A stretch of DNA of 64,000 bases from Ancylostoma caninum (taxonomy: Eukaryota > Nematoda > Chromadorea > Rhabditida > Ancylostomatidae), in assembly GCA_037903475.1 (NCBI GenBank), contig JBAJFG010000111.1:2480001-2544000 (forward strand), given 5' to 3'. This document shows, one piece after another, positions 36,697 to 47,241 of this stretch. Below the pieces are notes generated by a model. It ran no database searches. It saw only the letters and a program-made list of their open reading frames with translations, and was not told the origin of the DNA. The position numbers and the translations under genes are program-made. The first letter of the stretch is position 1. Every line of letters starts with the position of its first letter.

Positions 36697-39600
36697 TCAA
36701 AATTTGTACACATAACCATACTTGCTTTTGAACCAGTCGCCTGCTATTAATGTGTGTGGAAGCTTCAGCGGCACAATCCGCTTGTAAAAGACAATCCATA
36801 GCAGAGCTCCCACACCGGCCAAAACGATCTCGATCCCCCATGCTGGTCGTGGCCCGTACTCAGTGAAGAGATTTCTGAATGAACTGTTGTTAAACCGTCT
36901 GAGAGCATTTGCCATTCGTAACTTTATCGAAGTTACTCATAAACATATTCAAACAAATTGGTACATGGACACTTCTGTGACTGGTCTCAGGCTCGGAAAT
37001 ATCCATGTTCTGAAGTGAAAAGGAATTTCAAAATCTCATCCGACAGTCAAAATGTTGACAAACACCACTAGACCAGAATAAATCGCGTTTGCTGATCAGG
37101 TGCATTCTAAACACTGTTTTCCACAGTGTTTTGACTAAGCATTCGTGGTAGTTGAACAGGTTATCATCATGGTATGAGGCCATCTATTCCAATGCATGCA
37201 GAATTTTGTACCGGTGACCCCAGACATCCGAATTCCATATGGTTGTATTGGAAATTATGATGCACTACATATTGTCACATAGCGGAGATCTGTGCACGGT
37301 ACATGAAAAGATTCCTTTGCAATTCACCGAAAATTGTTCGCTTTGCTGCAGTCTTTCAAAACCAGTTAACCTTTCTCGAATCATTTTTTAGGCGACAATC
37401 ATGTCGTAGTAATCAAAGTATGCTGAATGTAGGGTTGGTTTTAATAATCGTTAATTGACGGAGTGTTAGTATGCAATAGCCAATCAATTTCTGAGATGGA
37501 TCACTCATTCGACTCTCATTTAGAACAGTAGACGACTTTGATTGCGTACATTCTATGAGGTCAGCGATTTCTTTGGCTCCCAGTCTTCCCATTCCTGGGA
37601 AAAGGAGACCGCTGACCTGCCCATTAGGTGGGGCACAGCAGTGACTAACTGTGGCTATTATATTCAATTCGGTCAATTTGTGCTCACCCCCACCCCTCCC
37701 ACTCCCCCCAGACGAGTGTGCTAGCAATTAATAATCTACTCGGGAGGGAAAGCAAGTGTGCGTCGGCGGTGAGGCAGGGGTGAGGTGAGGAGAGAAAGGA
37801 GGAAGCATTGACGTTGTCTGGGAGTGCCTAGGTGAAAGAAGGCGGAAATTCACCAGATAAGCCTACCATCACTAAATGTTCGAGGCTTTGCTTTTATTTC
37901 CTTCTCCAAGGTTTGCTGTTCTCCAAAGTTTGATTTTTTTGTGTTTTAATGAGTAGGTATGATTTTTTTTTGTGTTTTAATGAGTAGGCACTTCTGAAAC
38001 GGGGAAACACTACAAGGAAGGTCAGGCTAACACTGCGAAATAGTAAAAAATGCCTGAGGAATTGCGTCGACGAACATACATCACTTTCTCCGGTGAGATA
38101 GTGCAAATGCACTCAGAACTGGGTTTTCACGGATTGTCGCTCATCGTTTGTGAAATGGGTGAGGGAGATTGGTTTACGTATAAAATCAGGACACCTATAT
38201 TTTTCAAATGATGACCACTTCTGCCAATCTATTTTATTCAATGAGCTATGAGAGCAGAACATTCATCAACTCGTCAATTTTTGAAATCGGCCCTGTATAT
38301 ATGGCACTGCCAACCAATTTGTCCTAGTAAAAATGCAAAGTAGAGAATGAGTGCCACAATCCGAACGGTTCGAGTTATGCCATCATTTCATTTTCACTCT
38401 GCCATACCCCGAACGGTACGGATTGTGGCCACTCATTCTCTACTTTGCATTTTTACTAGGACAAACTAGTTGGCAGCGTCATATATACTCTATATTCTTG
38501 CTCATCGCAAAGTTTAACGCTTGGTCTTTTGATGTGATGTGGGAAATGTCGGCATATCGGCTAAAATTAGATGACGGTGTTAGAACAGGAGGAGCAAGAG
38601 AACTAAACACTCCCGTCTTGCTCGGGTAGATTGTACCACGAGAAAGTTACTAGCGCAATACCAGTCAATTGTTCTAGGCCATACGTGGTAGTAGTTGCAG
38701 TAAGTTGACCTGAAGCCGCTTCTTGTAAGCTCTGACAGTAACACAGCCAAGATTAATGGGGTTACCGCCTTTGAATGACCGCATTCTGGTAGCATCGAAA
38801 ATCAGTGTGGAGCATTGTACTTGGAAGGAATGGCGCAGTTGGCTCTCCGCGATTGGTCAATCCATCTATTTGGCCAATAGTAGATTCCAGCCGCACTGCC
38901 CTTCCAGTTGCAACATCCCCGACCAAAAAAAGGAGAAAACCTATGGCTACGATGGGTGGTAATAACTAACAGCTATTAATTTATTCATTCTTGCTCATTG
39001 CCAAAATACCATTTTTTTTTCTAAAGACAAATGCAGTTATATGTAGAAATGCAATGAAAGAAAAACCTACGCGACGAAGATCGGGCCACACATCCTTGCT
39101 AGGCTACCGCTCAACATTAGCACTCCTTGCATCGTTCCCTATATATCAGTGATTTTGTCATTTTATTTTTAGCATTATGTGCATGTTCATAAGACGTCAT
39201 GTTAAATCTCGATGTTTCCGTAACTAACCTGATTTCTCGGTCCAAGTACTGTTGAAAAAATTGTGTTCATACTAACATTGATTAGTGAGAAAGCTGGACC
39301 AACAATGAAAATGTATGTGACTACGAAGAGTACTGGATTGATCGGTGGCGTTGTTTCGCACCTCAAATAGTAATTTTTCAAACATTCTAGAACTGATTTT
39401 GTCAAACTATTCTGGATTTTGGGGGCGCTTGAGAATGTTCAGAATAGACCAGGAGCAGGTACGTTCGTAGCAAACTCATCCACAGATCCTTGCCTCTCAT
39501 GTAACCATCTGGGTATGAGGCTTGCATGCGGAATGGGCGGTGCACCCAAGCTCTGATTGGACAGTCACGCTAACTGACCTGTCGCAGAGCCCGGTCACAC

Positions 39601-40000
39601 CGCCCATTTTATGTACATGCCGTACGAGCATGGATAGAGAATGGGTGTAAAGCGTTATACCGGTGAAAGGGGATTGTACGTCTCATCCACACAGTGTATT
39701 TTATTTTTAAAAAAAGACATTAAGAGTGGAGTGGGATGGTTTTTGGTTGCTGCCAGGCAGACAAACACCAACCACACACATAAGGCAAGCTTTTTCCTTG
39801 GTATAGAGATCCCTCTCAAAAAAGAGAACAAGAACCGTACAAGGTTACTGTTGCTTCAACTTAGCGCTAAGATGGCTAATCTAGTAAGTATTAGTCTGTA
39901 GGCTGTATAATTACCATTCAAATGAAGGCCTGCATCCAACTGGATCTGGATTGAGAACCATAGTTCCGTTGATGTCGATATCTGCAATGAAAAAAAATGT

Positions 40001-40039
<39 letters not shown>

Positions 40040-43000
40040 TTCGTCAACAGTTTACAAGTTACAACTTCTTTCCGGCACTTCGAATTCCTTTACTTTCTCA
40101 TAAAAATTTTGAGTATAAGCAGCGAACAGCATTTCTGCCATAATTGTTGTGATGTGTCTTCCGCTAATTTTTTTTTGCAGAATATTGTTGTTTCTAGGCT
40201 TTTTATGTGCTCTGAGAACACTTTCTATAATATATAATTATGGGACCTCAAGTTACAAATTAAAAGACCTACATTGTTCCTGATATGGTATTTTCCCAGG
40301 CAATCCCCACCATGGAAATGTTAGCAAGTGAAATGCTACCAAGGCACACATTCCGACGCAGGTGCCGATGCGATGATTGATCCTATACGAGCACACTTAA
40401 TTCCCCTTTGAAGATTTCCCTGATTCAATCTATTTGAACTGACATCTTCCCAATGTCGAAGCATACACTGATGGCGTAAATAACGAATCCGATGAAACCG
40501 AAACCACCATGCATCAGAGAGTTGTACTGCACTGTTTGTTGTTTGTTCCACCCGAACATGGTCATCGACAAAGGCGCTCCTAGCCTAAAATTTCATAGGT
40601 AGATCTTAGGAGTGTGGAAAAATTTTGGAGCGACTCACGTTTCTAGATTGGTTATGACGAACATTTGTGCGAAACGAGTGAAAATGCAAGTCATAATGGC
40701 CAGACGATCATATTGCGGTAGCGCGAAAAATCGCAAGTGATCATCTGAGAGAAAAAAATCTTAACTAGTTGATTGATTCTATAAAAACGCCCTGTTTATC
40801 CTCACAATTCATTAGTTCCTCACCATTTTCTGTAGAAATGTTCCGTTGAAGGCCGACGTTCGATTCGCGGAAGAAAAATATCACGAGACATGCACAGATG
40901 AGGTTGATCATGACACCCATGAAAGCGGGCGCTGGAAAGTTTTTTTATACTCTTTATTGTTTTTCAGGAGTGTTCTGGATCCTACTTCTTGTTTCTTAAA
41001 ATTTTCAGGGTAACGAGGCAATAGATAGAACGGTAATGAATGAGTGAATGTGAAACTCCCAATAATGGAACACCGAGGCAATTGTCCTCCTACTTCTAGT
41101 TCATTTTGTTTTTTTTTTCATATTTGTAACTAGACGGTGTGCCCGGCTTCGCTCGGGTCTTCAACTTCTCCCGGCCATTTAAAACTGATGCGAACATTTG
41201 TTAAACCAAGAAAACCTTGTTGGACCAAAAAATCCTTTCTTCATCATTTGGTGATCGGCTTAAGTGACCTCTCTTCACCTCTCCCCCCTCCCCTCAGAAA
41301 ATGGGGTGAAGTTGCTGGACTGGAATATAAATGCTTCTAAAATGCTTGCCTCATCCACGTCCAGAGTTTCGGAAAACCCCAGAAGGCACGTTTTCACCGA
41401 CCCGTGTGCAAGAATGCCGAAAAATCAATAAAATCGATAAGTCGATATTTCGCGCAAAACGGTTGCCATATTCGTGTTCAATGCATTGAGATACCCATGT
41501 AGACATGTCTTTAGCACCCGACGGGCAAAATAGATAAAAATCAATAAAATCAATAAATCGATAAATTGGCACAAAATGGTTGTCATATTCGAGTTCAGCG
41601 TATTGAGGAACCTCAGAAGGCATGTTCTCGCTAGTCCCTGGTTAAGAAGAGCGAAAAATAAATAAAATCGATATAATCGATAAACCAATCGATAATCCCA
41701 GGTGCAAAGTAGCCTATGACCTCCGCCGGCCAGTGGAGAGTCTACCTGCAAAATTTGGTCCCGATCGGTTCATCCTCCGCGATTTCTATTCGGAACACAC
41801 AAACACACATACAGTCCGGTCCGGCAGCCACTGCAAATGGGCGCCGGCGGGCGCCGGCCGCCGCCACCCTCCGGCGCCCCGGTATTAATGAGCTATAAAT
41901 CACTCGAGCTTGGGAGAAAGCGAAGAAAAATACAATTTTAGTCCATAGTAGACAGGGTAGATAAGCCTAACCCTATGCTTAAGAATGGGTTTAAGGCTTA
42001 GGCTTAGGCTTCACAGGAGTGGCCCCACCCAACTCCCTTTTCACCTAAATTTCTAAGATAAACTACGACAAGTGTAAGTGTAAGTTAGATTGGACACTAT
42101 TTGTATGTTGCATCGCGTGCGCGCATAGCTCAGTGGGTTGAGCGAATGATCGACGTTGTGGTGGTCAGGGGATCGAATCCTGCCCTGTGCCCCCGTTTTG
42201 CAAATACATATAGTATGCTGCCTACGACTGCTGCAGTTATCTAACAAACTCCAACATAAAAAGTAGCCCGGATGGCTCAGTGGTTTGAGCGGCAGATTGC
42301 AATCTGTCCCTATCGCTGGTTCCACTCCGTTGGAGATCCAGAGTTAAGTATCGCAGTGTTTGGGGTTCACTGCTTGGAACGTCCCCCGTGATCTCCTTCG
42401 GGTAGTCCAGGAAGGCATCCGGCAACGTTTTGCATAAATTTCGAAGATAAACTACGATAAGTGTAAGTGTAAGTAATAGTAATAGTGTAAGTAATAGTGA
42501 AAAACCACTTTTTCAAAGTTGAGGGAAACCGGGAGAGAGTAACTCCGCCGTAAAGGACTGCTCCACGAAAGATAAATGACAGCGGTAGAACTACTTCGCA
42601 ATGGATATGGAACGATTTATACGGATTTCAACTATTTCTGAGGATCCCGAATTGGAAGAGCTTTATTATTCAGATGGGATAACTGACGTACTTTGTCCAT
42701 CTATAGAAGAATAACGGCCATTTTTGTATTTGCGAAGCAGTGTACTATAGCAGAAAATGGAAGAGTTGGCTTCGCTTATTGTGTATTCAGAAGTCTTTCC
42801 CCATGAAAATCACAAAAATGAAAAAAGCCTTAACATATCCGCTGCACTCTGTCTACTATGGACTAAAATTGTACGTTTCTTCGCTTTCTCCCAAGCTCGA
42901 GTGATTTATAGCTCATTAATACCGGAGAGCCAGAAGGTGGCCCATTTGCATGGCTGCCGGACCCGACTGTACACACACACACAAACAAACTTTCACTTTT

Positions 43001-46000
43001 ACAGGTTAACCGGTGTATTCCTCCTCAGGGGAATTCCAACGGAAGAAACCAGAAGCGCCTTACTAATTTACTATGGAATTCTGGATGTCTGGTTTTGATA
43101 TGACTTCAAATTTAAACAGATCGCACGTAAGAATCGAAGCTCTACGATTCATGCTTAATGTTGTAAGAGGAGGTTTACTTATTTACTCTGGTTCCAACTT
43201 ATATTATCTTCTCATCTTTTCAAGAAAGGGAAAGGGAACTTCTCATCTTTTCAAGAAAGGTGTATGAATGAACAAACCAGTATACATATCCAAATAGAGA
43301 GATCCAATGAGTTTAGTGCCTGGATAGCCGATTGGAGAGAAGATAATTTGGATAGCTAAAAAGTGCGTAAAGAATGCCACTGTAACAAGAATATAGTTAT
43401 ATGGTGCACCACACTTTATTTGTCCTTCTTTTTCACAGTTTATGTTAAAATACTCACCAGGTCCAATAGTAAGCCCCAATGCAAAACTACCGGAATTTAA
43501 CGAAATTGATCGCGATCGATCGCTGACCGTGCTTGCAGTTACTGCATAAGTTCGAAGTACAGTATTCACACCTAAAACATTATATGTTCGTTGATCTTGA
43601 GCAGAAGTAAATTATGTCTGAAATTGGTTCAAGTTTTCCATGAAAATTCGCTCTGTACCTGCGCCAAGTCCTGTTATAAATCGCGATGTAAACATAATCC
43701 ACTTTGGTGGATACGGAGTGACGCCACATAGGAGGTAGATAAGATTCCCGAGGAACATGAGAAAAAGTCTATAATACCACTCTGTTACGAACCCTACGTG
43801 TTTAAACATCAAACAACGAGATTTTTCGCTAATTTGCATGGTTTATGAACGGCTAAAGATTAAACTCATGCATGAAATCTTAGTTCTAGTTACTGGTTTT
43901 GGAACACAGCTCATTTCTTGGTTCTCTGGTGCAGTTTTTAAGCAAGTAATTCAAAAGCAACTAGTTTTTGGTCTGGTATACTGATACATAGATCTTTGAA
44001 GTGCCATCGCTGTCCTGTAGTCAGGATGACAAAGCTTTTGGATTGAGACGTGTTCTATTACTTCTAACATTTTTGTAACCATCATCAGTAAGGTGCACAC
44101 AGAAATGACTCAATAACGTGATTTCGATTGTCTTAAAAGGTTCGAGAATCTTCTTTCGTCCACTCCCCACACGAACGTTCGGAACTTCCGCGGAGCCTGA
44201 TTTATTATTGGAGCCGGATTTTCGGAACTTCCGCGGAAATGACGTCACGCGTCGATTTTCTCGGAAGTTCCGCGCAAGTTCCACGGAAGTTGCGGATGGA
44301 GATGCAGAGAAAAAAGTAGCTTCGGAACTTCCGCGGAGCTTGACACTTTTCTGATTGTCTCATAATGCGCGAATTACGTCACTCTTGTTTGATTTCGGGA
44401 CTTCCGTGAAGCTTATTCGGAACTTCCGTCGGGTCACCCGCAGAAGTTCCGAACAAGCTCCGCGGAAGCTCCGAAAGTTTGTCTGAGTCTCGATCATTCA
44501 AATTTGCTTGAGTACACCTATGAACATCAGAGAAATTCGACTATCTGGGAATAACGTATGCTCAGTTCACAATAACAGTCTTTTTCATATTATAGGTTAT
44601 TTACAATACTGTTGGGGTGTATGTAATACCAAAGGTAGTTTTTCTTCCACAAAAATCACTACAGGCTGCTATCTGCGGACATAAATTCTTGAGTTACAGT
44701 TACCTACATAGTCAAAATAATTATACGATTAGGTATTTTAAGAATTATTTGGGCTCGACTCACTGCAAAATTCGATTGATCCGTGGAAATTCCTAGTTTA
44801 AGGAATATCTGAGGAAATATCTTCTCATAGAATGAAATTGGAAAGTAACTAGCTTAAGGGAATAGATAAATGCGTAGGTTCAAAGATTCGACGTTCTCTG
44901 AAGAGATTAAGGTTTCGAAGGCAACAAAGTACGTATTTGTCTAATTATTGTTCATTCTTTCGAAGACAACAAAATATCTGTTAAACTATTATTCTTGTTT
45001 TCGAAGGCAACAAAGTATTAGTTCAAGTATAGTTCATTTATTTATGTGCTTGCACGTCTCAAGGACCGCTGACAAATTCACACAAGCGGTTTTTTTACGT
45101 AGTGTAACACTCTGAATTCAATGAAGTACAAAATAATACGAAAGTTGAAGTCATAAAACAGAAGTGGTAATGCGAAGCATCTCTAGATTACTCTTATGCG
45201 CATTATCTATTGTGGAAGCTGCTGATATTTTTGTTAGAAAAGTAAGGATGTTGTGTGACCAAATGAGTTCTGCAATTAGCGGAGAATCTTTGAGATCTGA
45301 ATAGACCGAAATCTTGTCCAACGTGTATTTGCGCTTATACCTAGTGTACGTGGGCCTAGTTCTAGGTTTCACGAGTATTCCAGTTGCTTTCAAAATGCGC
45401 TCGACTAACGCCTGTCTTTGCTAATACCTTCACATTACGAAATAGCAGGAGTGGTAAAGTCTAAGGCGTCTTACAACCTCGAGTAGGGGTTTTCTAAATA
45501 CTTTAGCGATTGTTTCTCACATAGTCGGTTTGAGGAGTTGTGATTTGTGGCATGTTCACAGATATGTATAGAATAAAGGATGTGTGGTCTGTTAGTTCAA
45601 AGAGGTCTGGTGAAGTGACCTTGTCTGCAATTACGACTGCACTTTTTCTATCGATAAGACGACGAAGCAGGATGCGTCTGGAAGGAGATTTTAATAAATG
45701 GCAGTAGGACATTAAAATGGAATGAATCACACCACATACATGTCAAAGAAGTGTAAAAATCAGAACAGTTGGCCGACACTGTGATGTGGTCGCAAATGCA
45801 GAGAAAGTCACCCAACTGGCCCTCTCTGAGCTACAGTCCTTGTCGAAAAGATAGACGGATTGCGCGTGCGGTTTCATAGCGTCGCGGCTACAGAATCGTA
45901 CAGGGACCTACACGACCCTCTCACTCGTAACAGGGTCTCTCTGCATCCATCGTTCAGGTCCCACTACGATTCTGCAGTCACGGGCTCCTATCCTTTCGAG

Positions 46001-46943
46001 AAGGACTGTCTCTGACTGTAGTTTTACACCGTTTAACATATATAATTTAGATTGAAAAGGACCATATCTTGGTCGATGATTCCTCCACCACGAATCAGAA
46101 TCATTTGGGTAGGGTGTAGCCTTTATCGCATCGAAGAGTGGAGAACTTTCAATGCATAGACATTTTTTTGGGAGTTGTTGTGATGAAAGCGCCGGCGCTT
46201 TACAGTTGTGCACTAAGATTGGCACTCGTCAGGATTGACACATCGGCACCAGACACACACCTGACGCTGATTATTTTGACAGCCTTTTTCACTTGTCTAG
46301 GCGTGAAAAAGGACAACTATCATTTTTTGGTTGCTTTTGAAGGGCATTCTCAATACATCGCTACAAATCACCGCACTAGAAGTACTGGATGGGACATCTA
46401 TGAGTGATGAAGGCAAGAATAGTTTTGATATTTTAATCGTAACCTATTGAGTAACTGCAATAGATGCTTACCCAATGAGTATTGGAACTCTGCTTTGCTT
46501 CATTCGATTCTGTAGGTAACCGAATCCAACACCCATGAATGCCTGGGCGAGGCTGTACACTGCTGTTATCCATCCAAAGAAGGATTCTGTCGCTTGTGGG
46601 TCGAGCTGAAAGAAGTTTTTTTAATAGCTGACGCACTGATAGCTGTGAATATTTTCTTCTTGATTGAGTTCTTGATAAAAAATAACGGGAAAGAAAAGCA
46701 GAAAGACTATCGGAATAGTTAGCAAAACCACCGTGCTTCTGAACGCTATTTTCATTGATAATCTAATTCTGGGATGTTCGACAATTCAACAGGTATGCAT
46801 GTGCTGCTTGCCTGGATAAGATAAGGCCATAATGATGAGAAGTAAATTGTGAATTGGATAGCAGTGAAGAGAGCGATGAGACTAGATATGGTCAACGACC
46901 GCCATTCCGTAGTCGCCTCGGCCACCTTCTGCTGCTCCTTCAT
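36697..46943 (-). CDS. mfsd8: MFSD8/CLN7-type major facilitator, 13 exons, 500 aa
   Basis: Twelve-span major facilitator of the MFSD8 (CLN7) type; human CLN7 is a lysosomal membrane protein of 518 aa. Exons: 46943-46812, 46605-46472, 43768-43659, 43571-43458, 43379-43278, 40931-40824, 40744-40639, 40584-40444, 40382-40273, 39981-39915, 39361-39229, 39138-39071, 36874-36697, all in phase. Family blocks: IYFSSLWPYL then FFGWITAVYSLAQ (spans 1-2); SRFITGLGAG; the A-type loop with SDRSRSISLNSG; a WCETTPP segment; then STVLGPRNQGTMQG and GSLARMCGPIF; and the last span ending VFYKRIVPL. Introns 2 (2.7 kb), 5 (2.35 kb) and 12 (2.2 kb) carry mobile elements. Intron 1 has a GC donor. A poly(A) signal lies at 36651-36656. 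A possible 5' exon (47241-47176) joins in phase, but homology starts after ATG 46943. Confidence 0.92.
38295..38486. repeat. Long inverted repeat, about 78-bp arms, in MFSD8 intron 12
   Basis: Arms 38295-38372 and 38409-38486 are nearly complementary over their length (shared core AATGCAAAGTAGAGAATGAG), separated by about 36 bases. Few mismatches imply a young foldback element; the transcript would form a long hairpin. Confidence 0.85.
38805..38920. repeat. CCAAT-hairpin repeat, copy 3
   Basis: GTGTGGAGCATTGTACTTGGA start matches copy 1 closely; core GATTGGTCAATCC and TGGCCAATAG; closing arm CTTCCAGTTGCAAC. In MFSD8 intron 12. Confidence 0.65.
39513..39625. repeat. CCAAT-hairpin repeat, copy 4
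   Basis: Arms GCATGCGGAATGGGCGGTG / CACCGCCCATTTTATGTAC-type with core CTGATTGGAC. In MFSD8 intron 10. Confidence 0.6.
40003..40036 (+). repeat. (CT)17 microsatellite
   Basis: Uninterrupted CT dinucleotides in MFSD8 intron 9, about 22 bases before the exon 10 acceptor when read on the transcribed strand as (AG)n. Confidence 0.95.
42119..42192 (+). pseudogene. tRNA-like module 1 (copy in 42 kb element)
   Basis: Same layout as 9793-9866: A-box at 42126-42136, B-box at 42170-42180. Conserved between the two element copies. Confidence 0.55.
42264..42333 (+). pseudogene. tRNA-like module 2 (copy in 42 kb element)
   Basis: Same layout as 9937-10006: A-box at 42273-42283, B-box-like at 42318-42328. 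Confidence 0.55.
44176..44477. repeat. Cluster of palindromic CGGAAGT/ACTTCCG motifs
   Basis: About nine occurrences, in both orientations, of a GGAACTTCCGCGGA-like unit within 300 bp, plus TGACGTCA at about 44239. Lies in MFSD8 intron 2. The unit is self-complementary, so it could be a foldback element, a satellite relic or a site cluster. Confidence 0.75.
45151..46225 (-). pseudogene. Decayed reading frame inside MFSD8 intron 2, not recognised
   Basis: Three protein-like stretches on the - strand (46225-45908, 45907-45744, 45730-45503) share one frame but are split by stops; a fourth (45393-45151) is shifted. They contain well-formed blocks such as SWWRNHRPRYG, GARDCRIVVGPERW and RRLIDRKSAVV. 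It has no splice sites joining it to MFSD8. I read it as a dead transposon or retro-copied gene; I do not recognise the family. Confidence 0.45.
46606..46811 (-). other. GC-AG intron 1 of the MFSD8-like gene
   Basis: The donor after exon 1 reads CAG|GCAAGC and the acceptor TTCTTTCAG. Phase is 0 on both sides and the joined protein is continuous family sequence, so the GC donor is not a reading error of mine. Confidence 0.75.
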
Positions 46944-47175
46944 GTTGCTAAAATTATACATAATTGTTGTGAAGTTTTTTTTTCGGCGGTTTATGAATGG
47001 TGGAAAGGTTTGGTGCAGCTACATCACATCAAAGAGAAAGGCTCAGTTGAGCAAATAGTATTTTATTATATTACCTAAGGTAGTTGTGAACACTACAACA
47101 ACGTGATCAATCAGAATGAAGAAAATAAACAGTGCACAGGGAAAAGAATTTTGACTTTTGGGAGAAGGCTTGTAC

Positions 47176-47241
47176 CTCACAAAAGAATAAGTAGTTTTTG
47201 CTACGCGAGCTGAGCTTCCATGCCTGACAGCTTTGTTGAAC
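47176..47241 (-). other. Possible 5' exon of the MFSD8-like gene
   Basis: A 66-base block has a good acceptor (TTGTACAG) and donor (AG|GTACAA) and joins in phase to an acceptor at 46948-46949, four bases before ATG 46943. It would add about 22 basic residues upstream. It may instead be 5' untranslated, or unused if the acceptor at 46948 takes a spliced leader. Confidence 0.3.

Larger units (their letters stand above)
41812..42969. mobile_element. 1,158-bp TIR element with TA target duplication, tRNA-like modules inside
   Basis: Terminal inverted repeats of about 120-144 bp (left 41812-41955, right 42849-42969) begin CAGTC(C/G)GGTCCGGCAGCC. TA flanks both ends (41810-41811, 42970-42971), as in Tc1/mariner-like elements. 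The interior has no transposase, but carries two tRNA-like blocks and TTAGGC repeats. It is non-autonomous and inserted into a Helitron-like element within an MFSD8 intron. The left arm has an extra GC-rich stretch (GCGCCGG...GCGCC) missing from the right arm but present in the other copy. Confidence 0.75.
41130..43004 (-). mobile_element. Helitron-like element, copy 2, split by a younger insertion
   Basis: Reverse-strand copy of the 885-1547 element inside MFSD8 intron 5. The 3' end at 41130-41133 is CTAG followed by T, preceded by the same CCCG...CGGG hairpin. The 5' part (AAAAGTGAAAGTTTG) reappears at 42972-43004. Between lies a 1,158-bp inverted-repeat element, so the Helitron is older. 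Its own sequence totals about 715 bp. Confidence 0.65.

Noticed and set aside
36697..36915. Stand-alone 72-residue mitochondrial-like membrane protein on the - strand
   Set aside because: Its last 58 residues are the in-phase final exon of the MFSD8-like gene; the first 14 come from intron sequence before the AG at 36875-36876.
23096..46943. Operon of MFSD8, secreted protein and MIOS genes
   Set aside because: Gaps exceed 1 kb and the middle gene has its own TATA box; nematode operon genes usually lie about 100-400 bases apart.
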